From positions 22,134-86,133 of the forward strand of contig SFDZ01000008.1 of assembly GCA_004557405.1 (NCBI GenBank): DNA of 64,000 bases. The letters are read 5' to 3'. Positions within the stretch are counted from its first letter, which is position 1. Each line of letters starts with the position of its first letter. The notes beneath the pieces are model-generated. The model worked only from the letters and a program-made list of their open reading frames with translations, did not search any database and had not been told where the DNA came from. The stretch comes from Bacteroidales bacterium. Lineage in GTDB: Bacteria > Bacteroidota > Bacteroidia > Bacteroidales > Paludibacteraceae. Positions 20,561 through 30,667 of this stretch are shown piece by piece. Made by a program: the position numbers and the translations under genes.

Positions 20561-20580
20561 CGTTTGGGAATGAGTTTTTC
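20541..20580 (-). terminator. Rho-independent terminator of gap
   Basis: ACTCATTCCCAA and TTGGGAATGAGT form a perfect stem of at least twelve base pairs around a 4-nt loop. On the minus strand it is followed by eight U residues (20541-20548). Confidence 0.95.
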
Positions 20581-20597
20581 GTGTGTTCGATGTGCAA

Positions 20598-21608
<1,011 letters not shown>

Positions 21609-21650
21609 TTATAAAAAGTGAATAACTAATTTCCTGTTTTTTTGGAATTG

Positions 21651-21658
21651 CAAAAATA
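21651..21658 (-). promoter_or_regulatory. -7 element upstream of gap
   Basis: TATTTTTG on the minus strand matches TAnnTTTG. The -33 region has no clear TTTG. It lies 55 bases before the gap start. Confidence 0.5.
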
Positions 21659-21742
21659 CTATTTTTTCTTGAATTGTGCATCGCTTTTTGGCGTTTTTTT
21701 TCAACATTGTGGCAAAAATTGTGCCAAACAGCATATTTTGCT

Positions 21743-22765
21743 TTATATAAGGGTGTTCCAGCCGTGTGTGTCGTCGGTGCGACCATATTGTATGTCGCGC
21801 AGATGGTTGTACAGTTTGGTGCATTTTGGACCGGGACGTCCGTCTTTGGCAATGATGTACGAGTGGCCGGTGTCGATGTCGTCGATTTGTGAGATGGGGC
21901 ATACCACGGCGGCTGTTCCGCACGAGGCGGCTTCGTCGAAGGTGCTCAGTTCATCGACCGGCACAGGGCGTTGTTCGACTGCCCACCCGAAGTCGCGACA
22001 GAGTTGCATCAGGCTGTTGTTGGTGATTGATGGCAGTATTGAGCGCGATTTTGGCGTGATGTAGGTGTCGCCGCGTATGCCGAAAAAGTTGGCAGCACCG
22101 CATTCGTCGATATATTTTTTTTCTTTCGGGTCGAGGTAGATGATAGACGAGTAGCCCAACTCGTGTATGCGTACGCCGGCGCGCATGCCCGATGCGTAGT
22201 TGCCACCCACTTTGTAGCAGCCGGTGCCAAGTGGTGCCGAACGGTCGTAGCCGCGCAGAATGCCCGCTTTGGTGGCGCTGAAACCGGTTTTGAAGTACGA
22301 ACTGATGGGTGATGTGAAGACGATGAATTCGTATTCGGCGGCGGGGCGCACGCCCAACAAGTGCCCGACCCCGATGATGAGCGGTCGGATGTAAAGCGTT
22401 GCACCCGATTCGTAGGGCGGAATGAAACGCTCGTTGAGTTTGACGGCTTGAATGACGGCTTCGGTAAATAGTTCGGTCGGGACTTGCGGCATTACCAATC
22501 CGTCGCACGATGCTTGTAGTCGCTGCGCGTTTTCTTCGAGGCGGAATATGCGGATTTGGCCGTCGTGGCCGCGGAATGCCTTGATGCCTTCGAAGGCTTC
22601 TTGTCCGTAGTGCAGGCACGACGAGGCAATGGAGATGTTGATGTTGGGCGAGTCGCAGATGCGCAATTTACCCCACGAACCATTCTTGTAGGTGCAGCGT
22701 ACGTTGAAGTCGGTTGCTACATAGTTAAAGCCAATGCTTTCCCAATCGATGTCAGGTGTGTTCAT
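21743..22765 (-). CDS. ilvE: Branched-chain amino acid aminotransferase
   Basis: IlvE catalyses the last transamination in leucine, isoleucine and valine synthesis, or the first in their breakdown (fold-type IV PLP enzyme). The 340-aa protein shows the class II BCAT signatures: YGQEAFEGIKAFRG near the N-terminus, the PLP lysine in GTGCYKVGGNYASG, and later ECGAANFFGIRGD and TPKSRSILPSIT. Length is typical. Its ATG overlaps the stop of the WbqC-like gene by four bases, so it is the last member of the polysaccharide-led operon, an odd place for an amino-acid enzyme. Confidence 0.95.
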   Translation of the reverse strand: MNTPDIDWESIGFNYVATDFNVRCTYKNGSWGKLRICDSPNINISIASSCLHYGQEAFEGIKAFRGHDGQIRIFRLEENAQRLQASCDGLVMPQVPTELFTEAVIQAVKLNERFIPPYESGATLYIRPLIIGVGHLLGVRPAAEYEFIVFTSPISSYFKTGFSATKAGILRGYDRSAPLGTGCYKVGGNYASGMRAGVRIHELGYSSIIYLDPKEKKYIDECGAANFFGIRGDTYITPKSRSILPSITNNSLMQLCRDFGWAVEQRPVPVDELSTFDEAASCGTAAVVCPISQIDDIDTGHSYIIAKDGRPGPKCTKLYNHLRDIQYGRTDDTHGWNTLI

Positions 22766-23379
22766 GCTTTTTTTAGAATTAGTCGTGCCTCGTTGCCCAT
22801 GTTGAATAGCAGGTCGATGATGCTCAAATCGGGCTGAAAACCGAGTTTTTGCTCAAAGACTTGATAGTAGGGCGCAAGCACACAATCGGGGTGCAAAGTT
22901 ACAATATTTTTCTTTGCGTTGAACGTCTCGCGCAAATCAAATGTGCCGTTTTCGTATTCTTTTTTGTAATCGTCTGTAAACGAATAGTTTATGTCGAAAC
23001 CGAGTAGTTCGAGTATTTTGTTTTGCAGGTGTGTGTTCCAGCGTAACAGGTTGTCGGCCGGTTGTTCGAAAAAAGGTTTCAGGTCGTCTTTGTAGTATTC
23101 GAAAAACGGCGATGCGTTGTATGCTGCTTCCAAAGCGCGCCAATGCAGTGTCTGCCAATCGTGATGGTTCGAGATGCGCACATCGCCGATGGGCGTGTGG
23201 TTGGTGTGCTCCACGGGAATGGTCAGCGTGTCGATGCCGTGGGCTGTGGCTATGCGGCAATGGTTGGCTATGGTCTGTTTGCGGTAGTGTGCATGCTGCT
23301 CGATTGTGCTGTCGAAATTGATTAAATAGTAATAGTACGACACCGGAGCCAAATAGGCCGTTGGCAAAATTGCTCTCAT
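22762..23379 (-). CDS. WbqC-like family protein
   Basis: The 205-aa product matches the WbqC-like family, found in O-antigen clusters and widely in Bacteroidota. The signs are the N-terminal TAYLAPVSYYYYL, the central IPVEHTNHTPIGDVRISN with HHDWQTLHWRALEAAYNASP, FFEYYKDDLKPFFEQP, and the C-terminal LSIIDLLFNMGNEA. The biochemical function is not established; a role in sugar modification or transfer has been suggested. It sits 15 nt after marC and overlaps ilvE by four bases. No signal peptide or membrane segment is visible, so it is probably cytoplasmic. Confidence 0.85.
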   Translation of the reverse strand: MRAILPTAYLAPVSYYYYLINFDSTIEQHAHYRKQTIANHCRIATAHGIDTLTIPVEHTNHTPIGDVRISNHHDWQTLHWRALEAAYNASPFFEYYKDDLKPFFEQPADNLLRWNTHLQNKILELLGFDINYSFTDDYKKEYENGTFDLRETFNAKKNIVTLHPDCVLAPYYQVFEQKLGFQPDLSIIDLLFNMGNEARLILKKA

Positions 23380-23394
23380 GGTGCTGGCGTTTGT

Positions 23395-24009
23395 CTATTT
23401 GCGTATGGTCGAAATCAGAAAGTCGAGGTTCTCGACAAACAATTTTACCGAGATGGCCAGCAAGATGATGCCGAAGAATTTGCGCATGATGTAGATGCCG
23501 CCTTCGCCTAAAAGTTTTTCGATTTTCGAGGTCATACGCAATACAATGTAAACCCATAACAGGTTGAGGCACAGAGCAATGACAATGTTTATGGTGGCGT
23601 ATTCGGCGCGCAGCGACAGTAGGGCTGTGAAGGCGCCCGGCCCTGCTACCAACGGAAATGCCAATGGTACGATGGCGGCACTGCCCGATGGGCCGGCATT
23701 TTTGAATATGACGACATCCAGCACCATTTCGAGTGCCATAAAAAAGATGATGAGCGCGCCGGCTACGGCAAACGAGCGAATATCGACATTGAATAGTTGC
23801 AAAATCCAATCGCCGGCAAAGAGAAAGAGCAGCATAATGGCGAGCGATACACTACTTGTTTGCAGTGGTTTGACATCTTCGCCTTGACGTTTTAGGTTGA
23901 GAATGATGGGTATGGAACCCAAAATGTCGATGATGGCAAACAGCACAATGAATGCGCTGGCGATTTGCATAAAATCGAATTCACGGAAAAAGTTCAAAAA
24001 AGCGTCCAT
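23395..24009 (-). CDS. MarC family integral membrane protein
   Basis: This 204-aa protein has six hydrophobic helices and the MarC/UPF0056 pattern: FIVLFAIIDILGSIPIIL in helix 1, SFAVAGALIIFFMALEMV in helix 3, then PLAFPLVAGPGAFTALLSL. Despite the historical name (multiple antibiotic resistance locus) the family's function is unknown. It starts four bases after the stop of the preceding glycosyltransferase, so it appears to be co-transcribed with the polysaccharide genes. That may be only positional. Confidence 0.88.
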   Translation of the reverse strand: MDAFLNFFREFDFMQIASAFIVLFAIIDILGSIPIILNLKRQGEDVKPLQTSSVSLAIMLLFLFAGDWILQLFNVDIRSFAVAGALIIFFMALEMVLDVVIFKNAGPSGSAAIVPLAFPLVAGPGAFTALLSLRAEYATINIVIALCLNLLWVYIVLRMTSKIEKLLGEGGIYIMRKFFGIILLAISVKLFVENLDFLISTIRK

Positions 24010-24013
24010 AGTA

Positions 24014-24826
24014 TTATTTGAGATTTAATTGGTTTAAGGTCTGTTGGTTTAAGGTCGCGCGCTCTTTGTCGCATAGCCAGCCCCATTTGTTGAAATAGCG
24101 TATCATGTTGATAATGTGTATCATAAGCAAATGCCTGTTTTTGTATGATCCCTGCTCGTGATGGTGTATGATGCTGACTTTCGGGTAAAAAATTGTGCGC
24201 CATTGGCGGTGTATGCGTCGCGTAAGGTCGATGTCTTCCGGATACATAAAAAAACGTTCGTCGAACAAACCGGTGGTGCGTAGCGTGTCGCAACGCAGAA
24301 ACATAAAACAGCCTGACAAATATGGTATGTTGACTATGCGGTTGTAGTCGAAGTCGCGCAATTCGAAACGACGTTGGCTGCGTGCCGTGAGGCAGCGAGG
24401 CAGGAATCGCCGCCCAAACAAATCCCACGGCGTCGGCAGTAGTTTGCAGAGGTGTTGCAGGCGCCCATCGGGATAGAATACTTTGGGCATCAGTAATCCT
24501 ACATCTTTGTTGGCTTCCATGAATGCGACAATGTCGTCGAATATGGCGCTGTCGAGTTGAATATCGGGATTGATGACCAAGTGATAGGGCGTGTCGCTTT
24601 TGAGTGTTTCGCGCAGGGCGCGGTTGTGGGCGGTGCCGTAGCCGATGTTTCGGTTGTTGAATTCGTAGCGCACGGGCAGCGTAGTCCATCGTGCATCGCT
24701 CGAGGGCGAGTTGTCGACTAAAAAAATGTCGTGCACCAAGGAACATTGGCGTAAGATTTTCACCATTTGTTCCACTTGGTCGAACGGACTTTTATATAGG
24801 ACGATGGATACGTTCAGCATGTGCAT
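24014..24826 (-). CDS. Family 2 glycosyltransferase (rhamnosyltransferase-like)
   Basis: A GT-A fold glycosyltransferase for surface polysaccharide assembly. I start it at ATG 24826 (MHMLNVSIVLYKSP), 270 aa, because this ATG overlaps the stop of glf (TAATG), a coupling pattern repeated in this operon. The nucleotide-sugar site shows IFLVDNSPSSD, NNRNIGYGTAHNRAL and VINPDIQL (a DxD-like position), followed by YPEDIDLTRRIH, the usual downstream acidic motif. The overall form is that of WbbL/WcaA-like transferases. Donor and acceptor cannot be read from sequence. Confidence 0.88.
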   Translation of the reverse strand: MHMLNVSIVLYKSPFDQVEQMVKILRQCSLVHDIFLVDNSPSSDARWTTLPVRYEFNNRNIGYGTAHNRALRETLKSDTPYHLVINPDIQLDSAIFDDIVAFMEANKDVGLLMPKVFYPDGRLQHLCKLLPTPWDLFGRRFLPRCLTARSQRRFELRDFDYNRIVNIPYLSGCFMFLRCDTLRTTGLFDERFFMYPEDIDLTRRIHRQWRTIFYPKVSIIHHHEQGSYKNRHLLMIHIINMIRYFNKWGWLCDKERATLNQQTLNQLNLK

Positions 24827-25944
24827 TAATGTTTGTCGAGTGTGTGGCGTGCGGTGTCGATGGCGGAGCGCACTACTTTGTCCATGTCGTAATAGCGATA
24901 ATCGGCCAAGCGTCCTCCGAATATGACGTTTGGTTCGGCCTGTGCCAATTGTCTGTAGTGTGTGGCCAAGGCTTCGTTTTTTGTGTCGTTTATCGGATAG
25001 TAGGCTTCTTTGGCAGAGTTCCACTCTTGCGGGTATTCGTAGGTGATGACGGTTTTGGGTTGTTGACCTCCCACAAAATGCTTGTGTTCGATGATGCGTG
25101 TGTAGGGTACTTCGGCTGCGGTGTAGTTGACTACGGTGTTACCTTGAAAATTGGCGGTGTCGAGCACTTTGGTTTCGAATGCCAAACTGCGATAGGCGAG
25201 ATGCCCGAAACGATAGTCGAAGTAGGCGTCGAGCATACCGGTATAGACCACGGTGTGTGCCGTTTGCGCCAACTCGCGGTGTTCTAAAAAATCGACACCA
25301 AGCTGTATATCGCAGTTTTTCAATAACTTGGTTATCAGTGTATTGTATCCTTCAATAGGGATTCCTTGATAAGCGTCGTTGAAATAGTTGTTGTCGTAAA
25401 CGAACCGCAGCGGCAACCGTTTGATGATGAAACTCGGCAGTTCGGTGGCTTTGCGTCCCCATTGTTTTTCGGTGTATCCCTTTATCAGTTTTTCGTAAAT
25501 GTCGTGGCCGACCAATTGCAGGGCTTGTTCTTCCAAGTTGGTGGGCGTTTGTCCTTCATAAGGTTTGCATTGCTCGGCTATTTTGTTCGCGGCTTCTTGC
25601 GGTGTTGTTACACCCCACAGTTGACGGAAAGTATTCATGTTGAACGGCAGGTTGTACAATTCGCCATGATACGAAGCCAATGGGCTGTTGGTGTAGCGAT
25701 TGAAATGTACAAATCTGTTCAGGTAGTTCCATACTTCGTCGTCGTTGGTATGAAAGATGTGCGCTCCATAGCGATGCACTTGGATGTTTTCAATCTCTTC
25801 GCAATAAATGTTGCCACCGATGTGCGAACGTTTGTCGATGACAAGGCACGATTTGCCGCGCTCGACAGCCTGTTGTGCAAATACGGCGCCAAACAAGCCG
25901 CTGCCTACAATCAAAAAGTCATATTTTTTAATAGGTGCATTCAT
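24826..25944 (-). CDS. glf: UDP-galactopyranose mutase
   Basis: Glf is a flavoenzyme that converts UDP-galactopyranose to UDP-galactofuranose, the donor for galactofuranose in surface glycans. The 372-aa protein begins with the FAD dinucleotide fold (FLIVGSGLFGAVFAQQAVER, then VIDKRSHIGGNIY). Other conserved parts are HRYGAHIFHTND, LPFNMNTFRQLWG, GYTEKQWGRKATELP and VVYTGMLDAYFDYRFG. The length is normal. It overlaps a glycosyltransferase on each side (ATGA upstream, TAATG downstream), so the encoded polymer very likely contains galactofuranose. Confidence 0.96.
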   Translation of the reverse strand: MNAPIKKYDFLIVGSGLFGAVFAQQAVERGKSCLVIDKRSHIGGNIYCEEIENIQVHRYGAHIFHTNDDEVWNYLNRFVHFNRYTNSPLASYHGELYNLPFNMNTFRQLWGVTTPQEAANKIAEQCKPYEGQTPTNLEEQALQLVGHDIYEKLIKGYTEKQWGRKATELPSFIIKRLPLRFVYDNNYFNDAYQGIPIEGYNTLITKLLKNCDIQLGVDFLEHRELAQTAHTVVYTGMLDAYFDYRFGHLAYRSLAFETKVLDTANFQGNTVVNYTAAEVPYTRIIEHKHFVGGQQPKTVITYEYPQEWNSAKEAYYPINDTKNEALATHYRQLAQAEPNVIFGGRLADYRYYDMDKVVRSAIDTARHTLDKH

Positions 25945-26702
25945 TTGCGATATTTTTTATAACCATTCCATGCCCAGCAGATGGTGTAGTATAAACTCCG
26001 CCAAAATCCGAGGTGCTCGCATTTGTAATATACTTTGAATTGCGGAATGATGACTTTGTGTTTGTTGCGCGAAACCGAATTGCGTATTATGCGGTACGAT
26101 CCCAAAATCTTGGGATTGGCATATACCACATTTACTTTGTGGATGATGTCCAGCCAATAGACATAATCGTCGCGCAAACTGACCAATTCTTCGCGTAAAT
26201 ACATTTTGCCAAAGGCTTTGGTGTCGTACAACCCGGTCAAACACGTTATGGAACAGGTTTTTAGCAAATCCGTATAGTGCGCTTCGGGCGGTGCTACAAA
26301 CGGCGACAGACATTCGTTGCCTTGTTCGTCGATGCGTTTGTGGGCGGCGCAAACCAATAGTGCGCCTACTGTATTTTGTAGCAACTTAAGTTGTTCTTCG
26401 AGGAATATCGGTTCCCAAAGGTCATCGGCATCAAGCAGCGCGATGTAGCGTCCTTGTGCGTGGCGTATGCCGTTGTTGCGCGCAGTTGCCGAACCGGCAT
26501 TTGCTTGGTGCAGCACTTTGATGCGTGTGTCTTTTGCTGCATATTGCTCGGCTATTTGCGGACTGTTGTCTGTCGAACCATCGTCGATAATCAGCATTTC
26601 CCAATGCGGATATGTTTGGGCTAAAACACTTTCGATGGTTTCTCCAACAAAACGCTCCCCGTTATATAAAGGGGTGATTATCGAAACTAAATGGTCAATC
26701 AT
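25941..26702 (-). CDS. Family 2 glycosyltransferase
   Basis: A cytoplasmic GT-A glycosyltransferase. I use ATG 26702 (MIDHLVSIITPLYNG), 253 aa; an upstream in-frame ATG would add ten residues without homology. Motifs: VSIITPLYNGERFV, LIIDDGSTDNSP, NAGSATARNNGIRHAQG and IALLDADDLWEP (the DxD metal/nucleotide site). The C-terminus ends in a basic segment after a weakly hydrophobic patch, perhaps membrane-associated. Its stop overlaps the glf start by four bases. Confidence 0.9.
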   Translation of the reverse strand: MIDHLVSIITPLYNGERFVGETIESVLAQTYPHWEMLIIDDGSTDNSPQIAEQYAAKDTRIKVLHQANAGSATARNNGIRHAQGRYIALLDADDLWEPIFLEEQLKLLQNTVGALLVCAAHKRIDEQGNECLSPFVAPPEAHYTDLLKTCSITCLTGLYDTKAFGKMYLREELVSLRDDYVYWLDIIHKVNVVYANPKILGSYRIIRNSVSRNKHKVIIPQFKVYYKCEHLGFWRSLYYTICWAWNGYKKYRK

Positions 26703-26735
26703 GATGGCGTGATAAAGTGTGCAAAAATACAAAAA

Positions 26736-27470
26736 TTATTTGAATTTGCCAACTGTATAGGACAGATAAAATCGAACGACTGCTGCCAATACGATGCAAC
26801 GGCTCCAAATTTTGACAAACAGACTACGTTGGCTGCGGTGCAAAAACGAATCGTTCAGGTTTGTAAGTGCTTGTGAATGACGTCGATAGAGTAACAATGG
26901 TTGCGGTATGAAATATACCGTTCCTACAATTTCGGCTACTAAACCAATCCAAATGTCGTGCCCGATTTCGTTGGTTCGCGGAATGGGCAATGCCAAGTCG
27001 AGTACATCGTGTCGAAAAGCCATACAGGCGCCAAAATAGGTGTTGCGTATGGCGTTTTTCAGTATGCCTTTTCCCGATTTATAAAAAGCAAAAAATGATG
27101 GTTGTATTGTGTTCAGGTTGGTGTCGGTGATGATGTTGTCCGTAACCACCAAATCGTATTGCGTTAAATAGTTGCAACAGATTTCGTATTTATTTGGCAA
27201 CCACACATCGTCTTGGTCCGACAGAAAGATATACTTGCCTCGCGCGTGCTGTAGTGCATTGATAAAATTGTGTTTAAAGTTGTGCGCATTGTTGTGCAGT
27301 AGCGTAATTCGTTGATCGTCAAACGATTCGATAATGGCGCATGTGCTATCGGTGGAACCATCGTCGGAGATGATAACCTCGTCGTTCGGTGCAATTTGAC
27401 CGAGGATGGACGTTAACTGTTCGGCGATGAACTTTTCGCCGTTATATGTGGCTATGCAGACGGAGTTCAT
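26736..27470 (-). CDS. Family 2 glycosyltransferase
   Basis: A 244-aa GT-A glycosyltransferase starting at ATG 27470 (MNSVCIATYNGEKF), which overlaps the previous gene's stop by four bases. Motifs: CIATYNGEKFIAEQLTSIL, EVIISDDGSTDST and YIFLSDQDDVWLPNK (DxD), then GACMAFRHDVLDLALPIP. The pattern is close to the rhamnosyl/galactosyl transferases common in Bacteroidota capsule loci. A hydrophobic segment near the C-terminus (VLAAVVRFYLSYTVG) could attach it to the membrane. Confidence 0.9.
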   Translation of the reverse strand: MNSVCIATYNGEKFIAEQLTSILGQIAPNDEVIISDDGSTDSTCAIIESFDDQRITLLHNNAHNFKHNFINALQHARGKYIFLSDQDDVWLPNKYEICCNYLTQYDLVVTDNIITDTNLNTIQPSFFAFYKSGKGILKNAIRNTYFGACMAFRHDVLDLALPIPRTNEIGHDIWIGLVAEIVGTVYFIPQPLLLYRRHSQALTNLNDSFLHRSQRSLFVKIWSRCIVLAAVVRFYLSYTVGKFK

Positions 27471-28228
27471 CGTTGTGCTAAGTGTTGTATGGTTTGTCCG
27501 ACAAGGGTGGGGTGTTTGAAAATCCACTTTACGCTACGTCCCAATAGACATAAATGGTAGTAAAATAATGCTTTTGAGCCTAATTGTTTCGCAAAACTTA
27601 ATTCGGCTTTCAAGATGCTTGCATAACGTTCGTGCGTAATCTGATTGCGGGTATCGACCGATAAATGGTGAATTAAAATGGCGTTCAGTGGTGTAACGGC
27701 GATGTTGTGTTTGTCAAATTGCAAAAAATAGTCGTAATCTAAATAGTCGAGAGGGTAATCTTCGTTGAAGTATCCGATTTTTTTGATGGCGTCGATGTGA
27801 ATTATTGTGCCTGAATTAAAGGCTGTTATAACCCAATTGGGACGTTTTGTGAAAGATTGTCTCAAAAATGGCCCTTTGTTCTTGTCGTAGTAGAATGGCG
27901 ATAATTGCTTGCCTGCCGCATTGGTCAGAATGGGGACGGCTACTTGTGTGGGCGGATTCGACAAAAAATGCTGTGCGACGTCGATGTAGGTTTGAGTAAC
28001 TTCGGTGTCTTGATCGAGTAAAATAATCCACTGTTTGTGGTGTGTGGCGGCGTAATCGACACCCAAATTATAGGCTTGTGCCAATTTGATGTTGTTGGTG
28101 GTGTTGTCGTGTACATAAATGTGCGTGTCGGCTTGGTTGCCAAAAATTTTAGTTAACGATTGGTATGCCAAACTTGCCTCCAATTTGACTCGATATAGTA
28201 CAATTATAAATAGGACGTCTGTATTCAT
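27467..28228 (-). CDS. Glycosyltransferase, rhamnosyltransferase-like family 2
   Basis: A 253-aa glycosyltransferase (start MNTDVLFIIVLYRVKLE). It shows IYVHDNTTNN in place of the usual VDNxS, YNLGVDYAATH, and WIILLDQDTEVTQTYID, the DQD form typical of rhamnosyltransferase-type members. NSGTIIHIDAIKKIGYFNED and LDYDYFLQF follow, as in that subfamily. Substrates are not deducible. It overlaps wzy and the next glycosyltransferase by four bases each. Confidence 0.88.
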   Translation of the reverse strand: MNTDVLFIIVLYRVKLEASLAYQSLTKIFGNQADTHIYVHDNTTNNIKLAQAYNLGVDYAATHHKQWIILLDQDTEVTQTYIDVAQHFLSNPPTQVAVPILTNAAGKQLSPFYYDKNKGPFLRQSFTKRPNWVITAFNSGTIIHIDAIKKIGYFNEDYPLDYLDYDYFLQFDKHNIAVTPLNAILIHHLSVDTRNQITHERYASILKAELSFAKQLGSKALFYYHLCLLGRSVKWIFKHPTLVGQTIQHLAQR

Positions 28229-29391
28229 CTACGAAGCAATTTGTATTTATCAACTACAAAAGGTACACACAATATCAATAACATTTTCACATGGCCGGCA
28301 ATGTTGGTGAAAACCCCGTCGCCATTGTATTGCGTAACTAACAGCGTGCAAAAGTATGCGTACATAATGGTGTAAAAAAGGCAATTCTCTTGGTGTTTCT
28401 TGAATATCCAACCATAGAACAATCCAAGTAAAGAACCAAAAATGCCGATGCCGACGTATCCAAAGTCTTTGAAAAACGGATATAAAGTGGTGTATGTATT
28501 TGTCGCTATTGGTTTCTCTATCCATGGCAAAATCGGGTTTACAGGCACAATGTCGGATAAACCCAATTTGTATGTGATGGCGTAATAGATTCGAAAAACG
28601 TTTTCACCAAAATGCTCGCTTGAATAGGGTTGTAACGTGTCGAAAGCGCTCATGTTGCTCAGTATATACAACACAATGGTGCTTTGTGTCGCGTTTTTAT
28701 CCATGGTAACGGCTTGACGCACACCTTGCATAATCAACAAAACGGTAACGATGGCGGCTATGCCGATGAGTATGTGCCGAATCTTGATGATGCGCCGAGT
28801 GTATAGAATAAAAATCGTCATGATAAAAAGATTGAGTATGAGCGTTTTCGACATGGTAACGGCACCAAAAAGTGCCACTAATAGTCCCATTATGATGGTG
28901 CGTTTCGTGTTCGGATTTTCTTCTTCGACAAGGTAAAGCAGATAGGTTACAACCCACAAAAGATAATACAGCGGCGTATAAGCCTCTTGATTTTCGCCCC
29001 TTCCTATGGCAGCATTGCGCAAGTTCAGTGCCCAATGGTCTGTGGTGCCTGTGGCTATGGCGTGTTGCGCAAATAGTATTAAACAGGGTATGCACGCTAT
29101 TGACAACCAAAAGTAAATGTCCCGAATGGTTACGTTACATTTTATTGTAGAGGTAGAAAAACAGCACGACTGCATCAGCAGCGAGCATAACGAAAAACAT
29201 ACAAGCCAAATGGCGATGGCAGTACTAAATTGCGATGATAACTCCGGAAGTTGATGCGGAAAATACAAAAAAAGTGTAACGCAAACAAACCATATCATGG
29301 CGGTAATGACGGTCGGCGAGAAAATATTCTGTTTCGAACAAATCATGCCAAGACATAACAATAATATGCATAGACCAATGATATAGTACAT
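28225..29391 (-). CDS. wzy: O-antigen/oligosaccharide repeat-unit polymerase (Wzy-like)
   Basis: The 388-aa protein has about ten hydrophobic helices and a large periplasmic loop toward the C-terminal half, the layout of Wzy polymerases, which join lipid-linked repeat units in the periplasm. Sequence conservation in the family is low, so the call rests on topology and on its place between wzx and the glycosyltransferases. Segments such as FFKDFGYVGIGIFGSLLG resemble the oligosaccharide repeat unit polymerase family. Its start codon overlaps the wzx stop (TAATG), and its stop overlaps the next gene by four bases. Confidence 0.85.
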   Translation of the reverse strand: MYYIIGLCILLLCLGMICSKQNIFSPTVITAMIWFVCVTLFLYFPHQLPELSSQFSTAIAIWLVCFSLCSLLMQSCCFSTSTIKCNVTIRDIYFWLSIACIPCLILFAQHAIATGTTDHWALNLRNAAIGRGENQEAYTPLYYLLWVVTYLLYLVEEENPNTKRTIIMGLLVALFGAVTMSKTLILNLFIMTIFILYTRRIIKIRHILIGIAAIVTVLLIMQGVRQAVTMDKNATQSTIVLYILSNMSAFDTLQPYSSEHFGENVFRIYYAITYKLGLSDIVPVNPILPWIEKPIATNTYTTLYPFFKDFGYVGIGIFGSLLGLFYGWIFKKHQENCLFYTIMYAYFCTLLVTQYNGDGVFTNIAGHVKMLLILCVPFVVDKYKLLRR

Positions 29392-30638
29392 TATCTTAAC
29401 ATTTTTTTAAACCCAACCAACATACCCACGCAGACAAAACATTCCGTCAATAGTAAGGCTATGCCTGCACCAATCGCTTGAAAATGTGGCACTAACGCAA
29501 AGGTTAGCACCACGGATAAACCGGCGGCGGACAAATAAATGTTTTGAAAATGCTTCTTGTCGCGCTCGTTACCCATGGTTAGTAACCCGAGTTGCCCGGC
29601 AACGCCGCCAACGGCTACAAACAGCGGCACAATGGACAAAATCTTGGCTATTGGCTCAAAACCAACATAGTCGCGTCCCAACCACTCGGACAATGGCCGG
29701 GCAAAGAAAAACAAAATACCTCCTATAAACAGCATTGCTGCAGTCATAATCACAAACAGCCGCCGTAGTGTACGGCGCGTTTCAGCCCGATTGTGGCCGG
29801 CTGTCTGACAAATTTTTGGGAAAAACGCTTGCGACACCGGCAGCCAAACGGCATAACACGCCATGCGCATCAGTTTCTCGGCAGCGGCGTATTTTCCCAC
29901 TTCGTCGGGCAACGCAAAATAGCCCAATATCACCACAAACAACATGGCATAGATACTGCTCGCCGCATTCGAAACGAAAATCGGAAAACTATCTTTCAGT
30001 ATGGCTTTGATGCCCGACCATGTTATGGCCACAAGGCGAGCTAACCGTTGCAGCCTGACCAATAGCAACGACAAAATGGCCGACACGACATACACGCCTC
30101 CCAAAATGTAGGCCGCTACAAGGGTGTCGTTGCTCGTGCGCACCAGCACAAATGTGAGCGGCAAAATCGCTATCTTCGATACGCAGTTAATAATCGATAC
30201 AATGCGTATTTTGCCCAACCCCTGAAACAACCACACGCATGTCAGCGCGCTGCAAACAACCATCGAAAAAAGTATGAGCGATGTTTGGGTGTAAATTCTG
30301 AATTTTGGTATCGCCACAATCACCAAAAGCAGCACAAATGCACCGGCTAAAAGAAGCAGCTTGGCCACAAGAGTTTCCGAAAACAGCCGATTGATGCTCT
30401 CCTGATTCCCTTTGGCGAGCGCAATTCCCTTTGTAGAACTAAAGTTAAACCCGAAGTCAACAATTATCATGAGATATTGATTGGCCGCAATGGCAAAACT
30501 GATGCAGCCAAATTGTTCGGCTCCAAGCACAGTCATCAAATAAGGCCACACCAACAAGGGCGCAAGATAATTGAGCCCTTGCAAAATCATAAGCCACAAG
30601 GTGTCGCCTATTTCGTGTGCGTATTGTGAACGATGCAA
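29391..30638 (-). CDS. wzx: Polysaccharide flippase (Wzx-like, MOP superfamily)
   Basis: A membrane flippase moving undecaprenyl-linked repeat units across the inner membrane. Twelve or more hydrophobic helices and the N-terminal pattern LQGLNYLAPLLVWPYLMTVL with AEQFGCISFAIA are typical of Wzx. The start is uncertain. The longest frame (ATG 30725) begins inside the rpsP terminator and upstream of the -7 element at 30668. TTG 30638 gives a normal polar N-terminus (415 aa), and ATG 30590 would begin inside helix 1. I chose 30638. It is the first gene of the ten-gene run down to ilvE. Confidence 0.88.
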   Translation of the reverse strand: MHRSQYAHEIGDTLWLMILQGLNYLAPLLVWPYLMTVLGAEQFGCISFAIAANQYLMIIVDFGFNFSSTKGIALAKGNQESINRLFSETLVAKLLLLAGAFVLLLVIVAIPKFRIYTQTSLILFSMVVCSALTCVWLFQGLGKIRIVSIINCVSKIAILPLTFVLVRTSNDTLVAAYILGGVYVVSAILSLLLVRLQRLARLVAITWSGIKAILKDSFPIFVSNAASSIYAMLFVVILGYFALPDEVGKYAAAEKLMRMACYAVWLPVSQAFFPKICQTAGHNRAETRRTLRRLFVIMTAAMLFIGGILFFFARPLSEWLGRDYVGFEPIAKILSIVPLFVAVGGVAGQLGLLTMGNERDKKHFQNIYLSAAGLSVVLTFALVPHFQAIGAGIALLLTECFVCVGMLVGFKKMLR

Positions 30639-30667
30639 TGCGATGGCGTTTTCGATATTTGAGCCTA

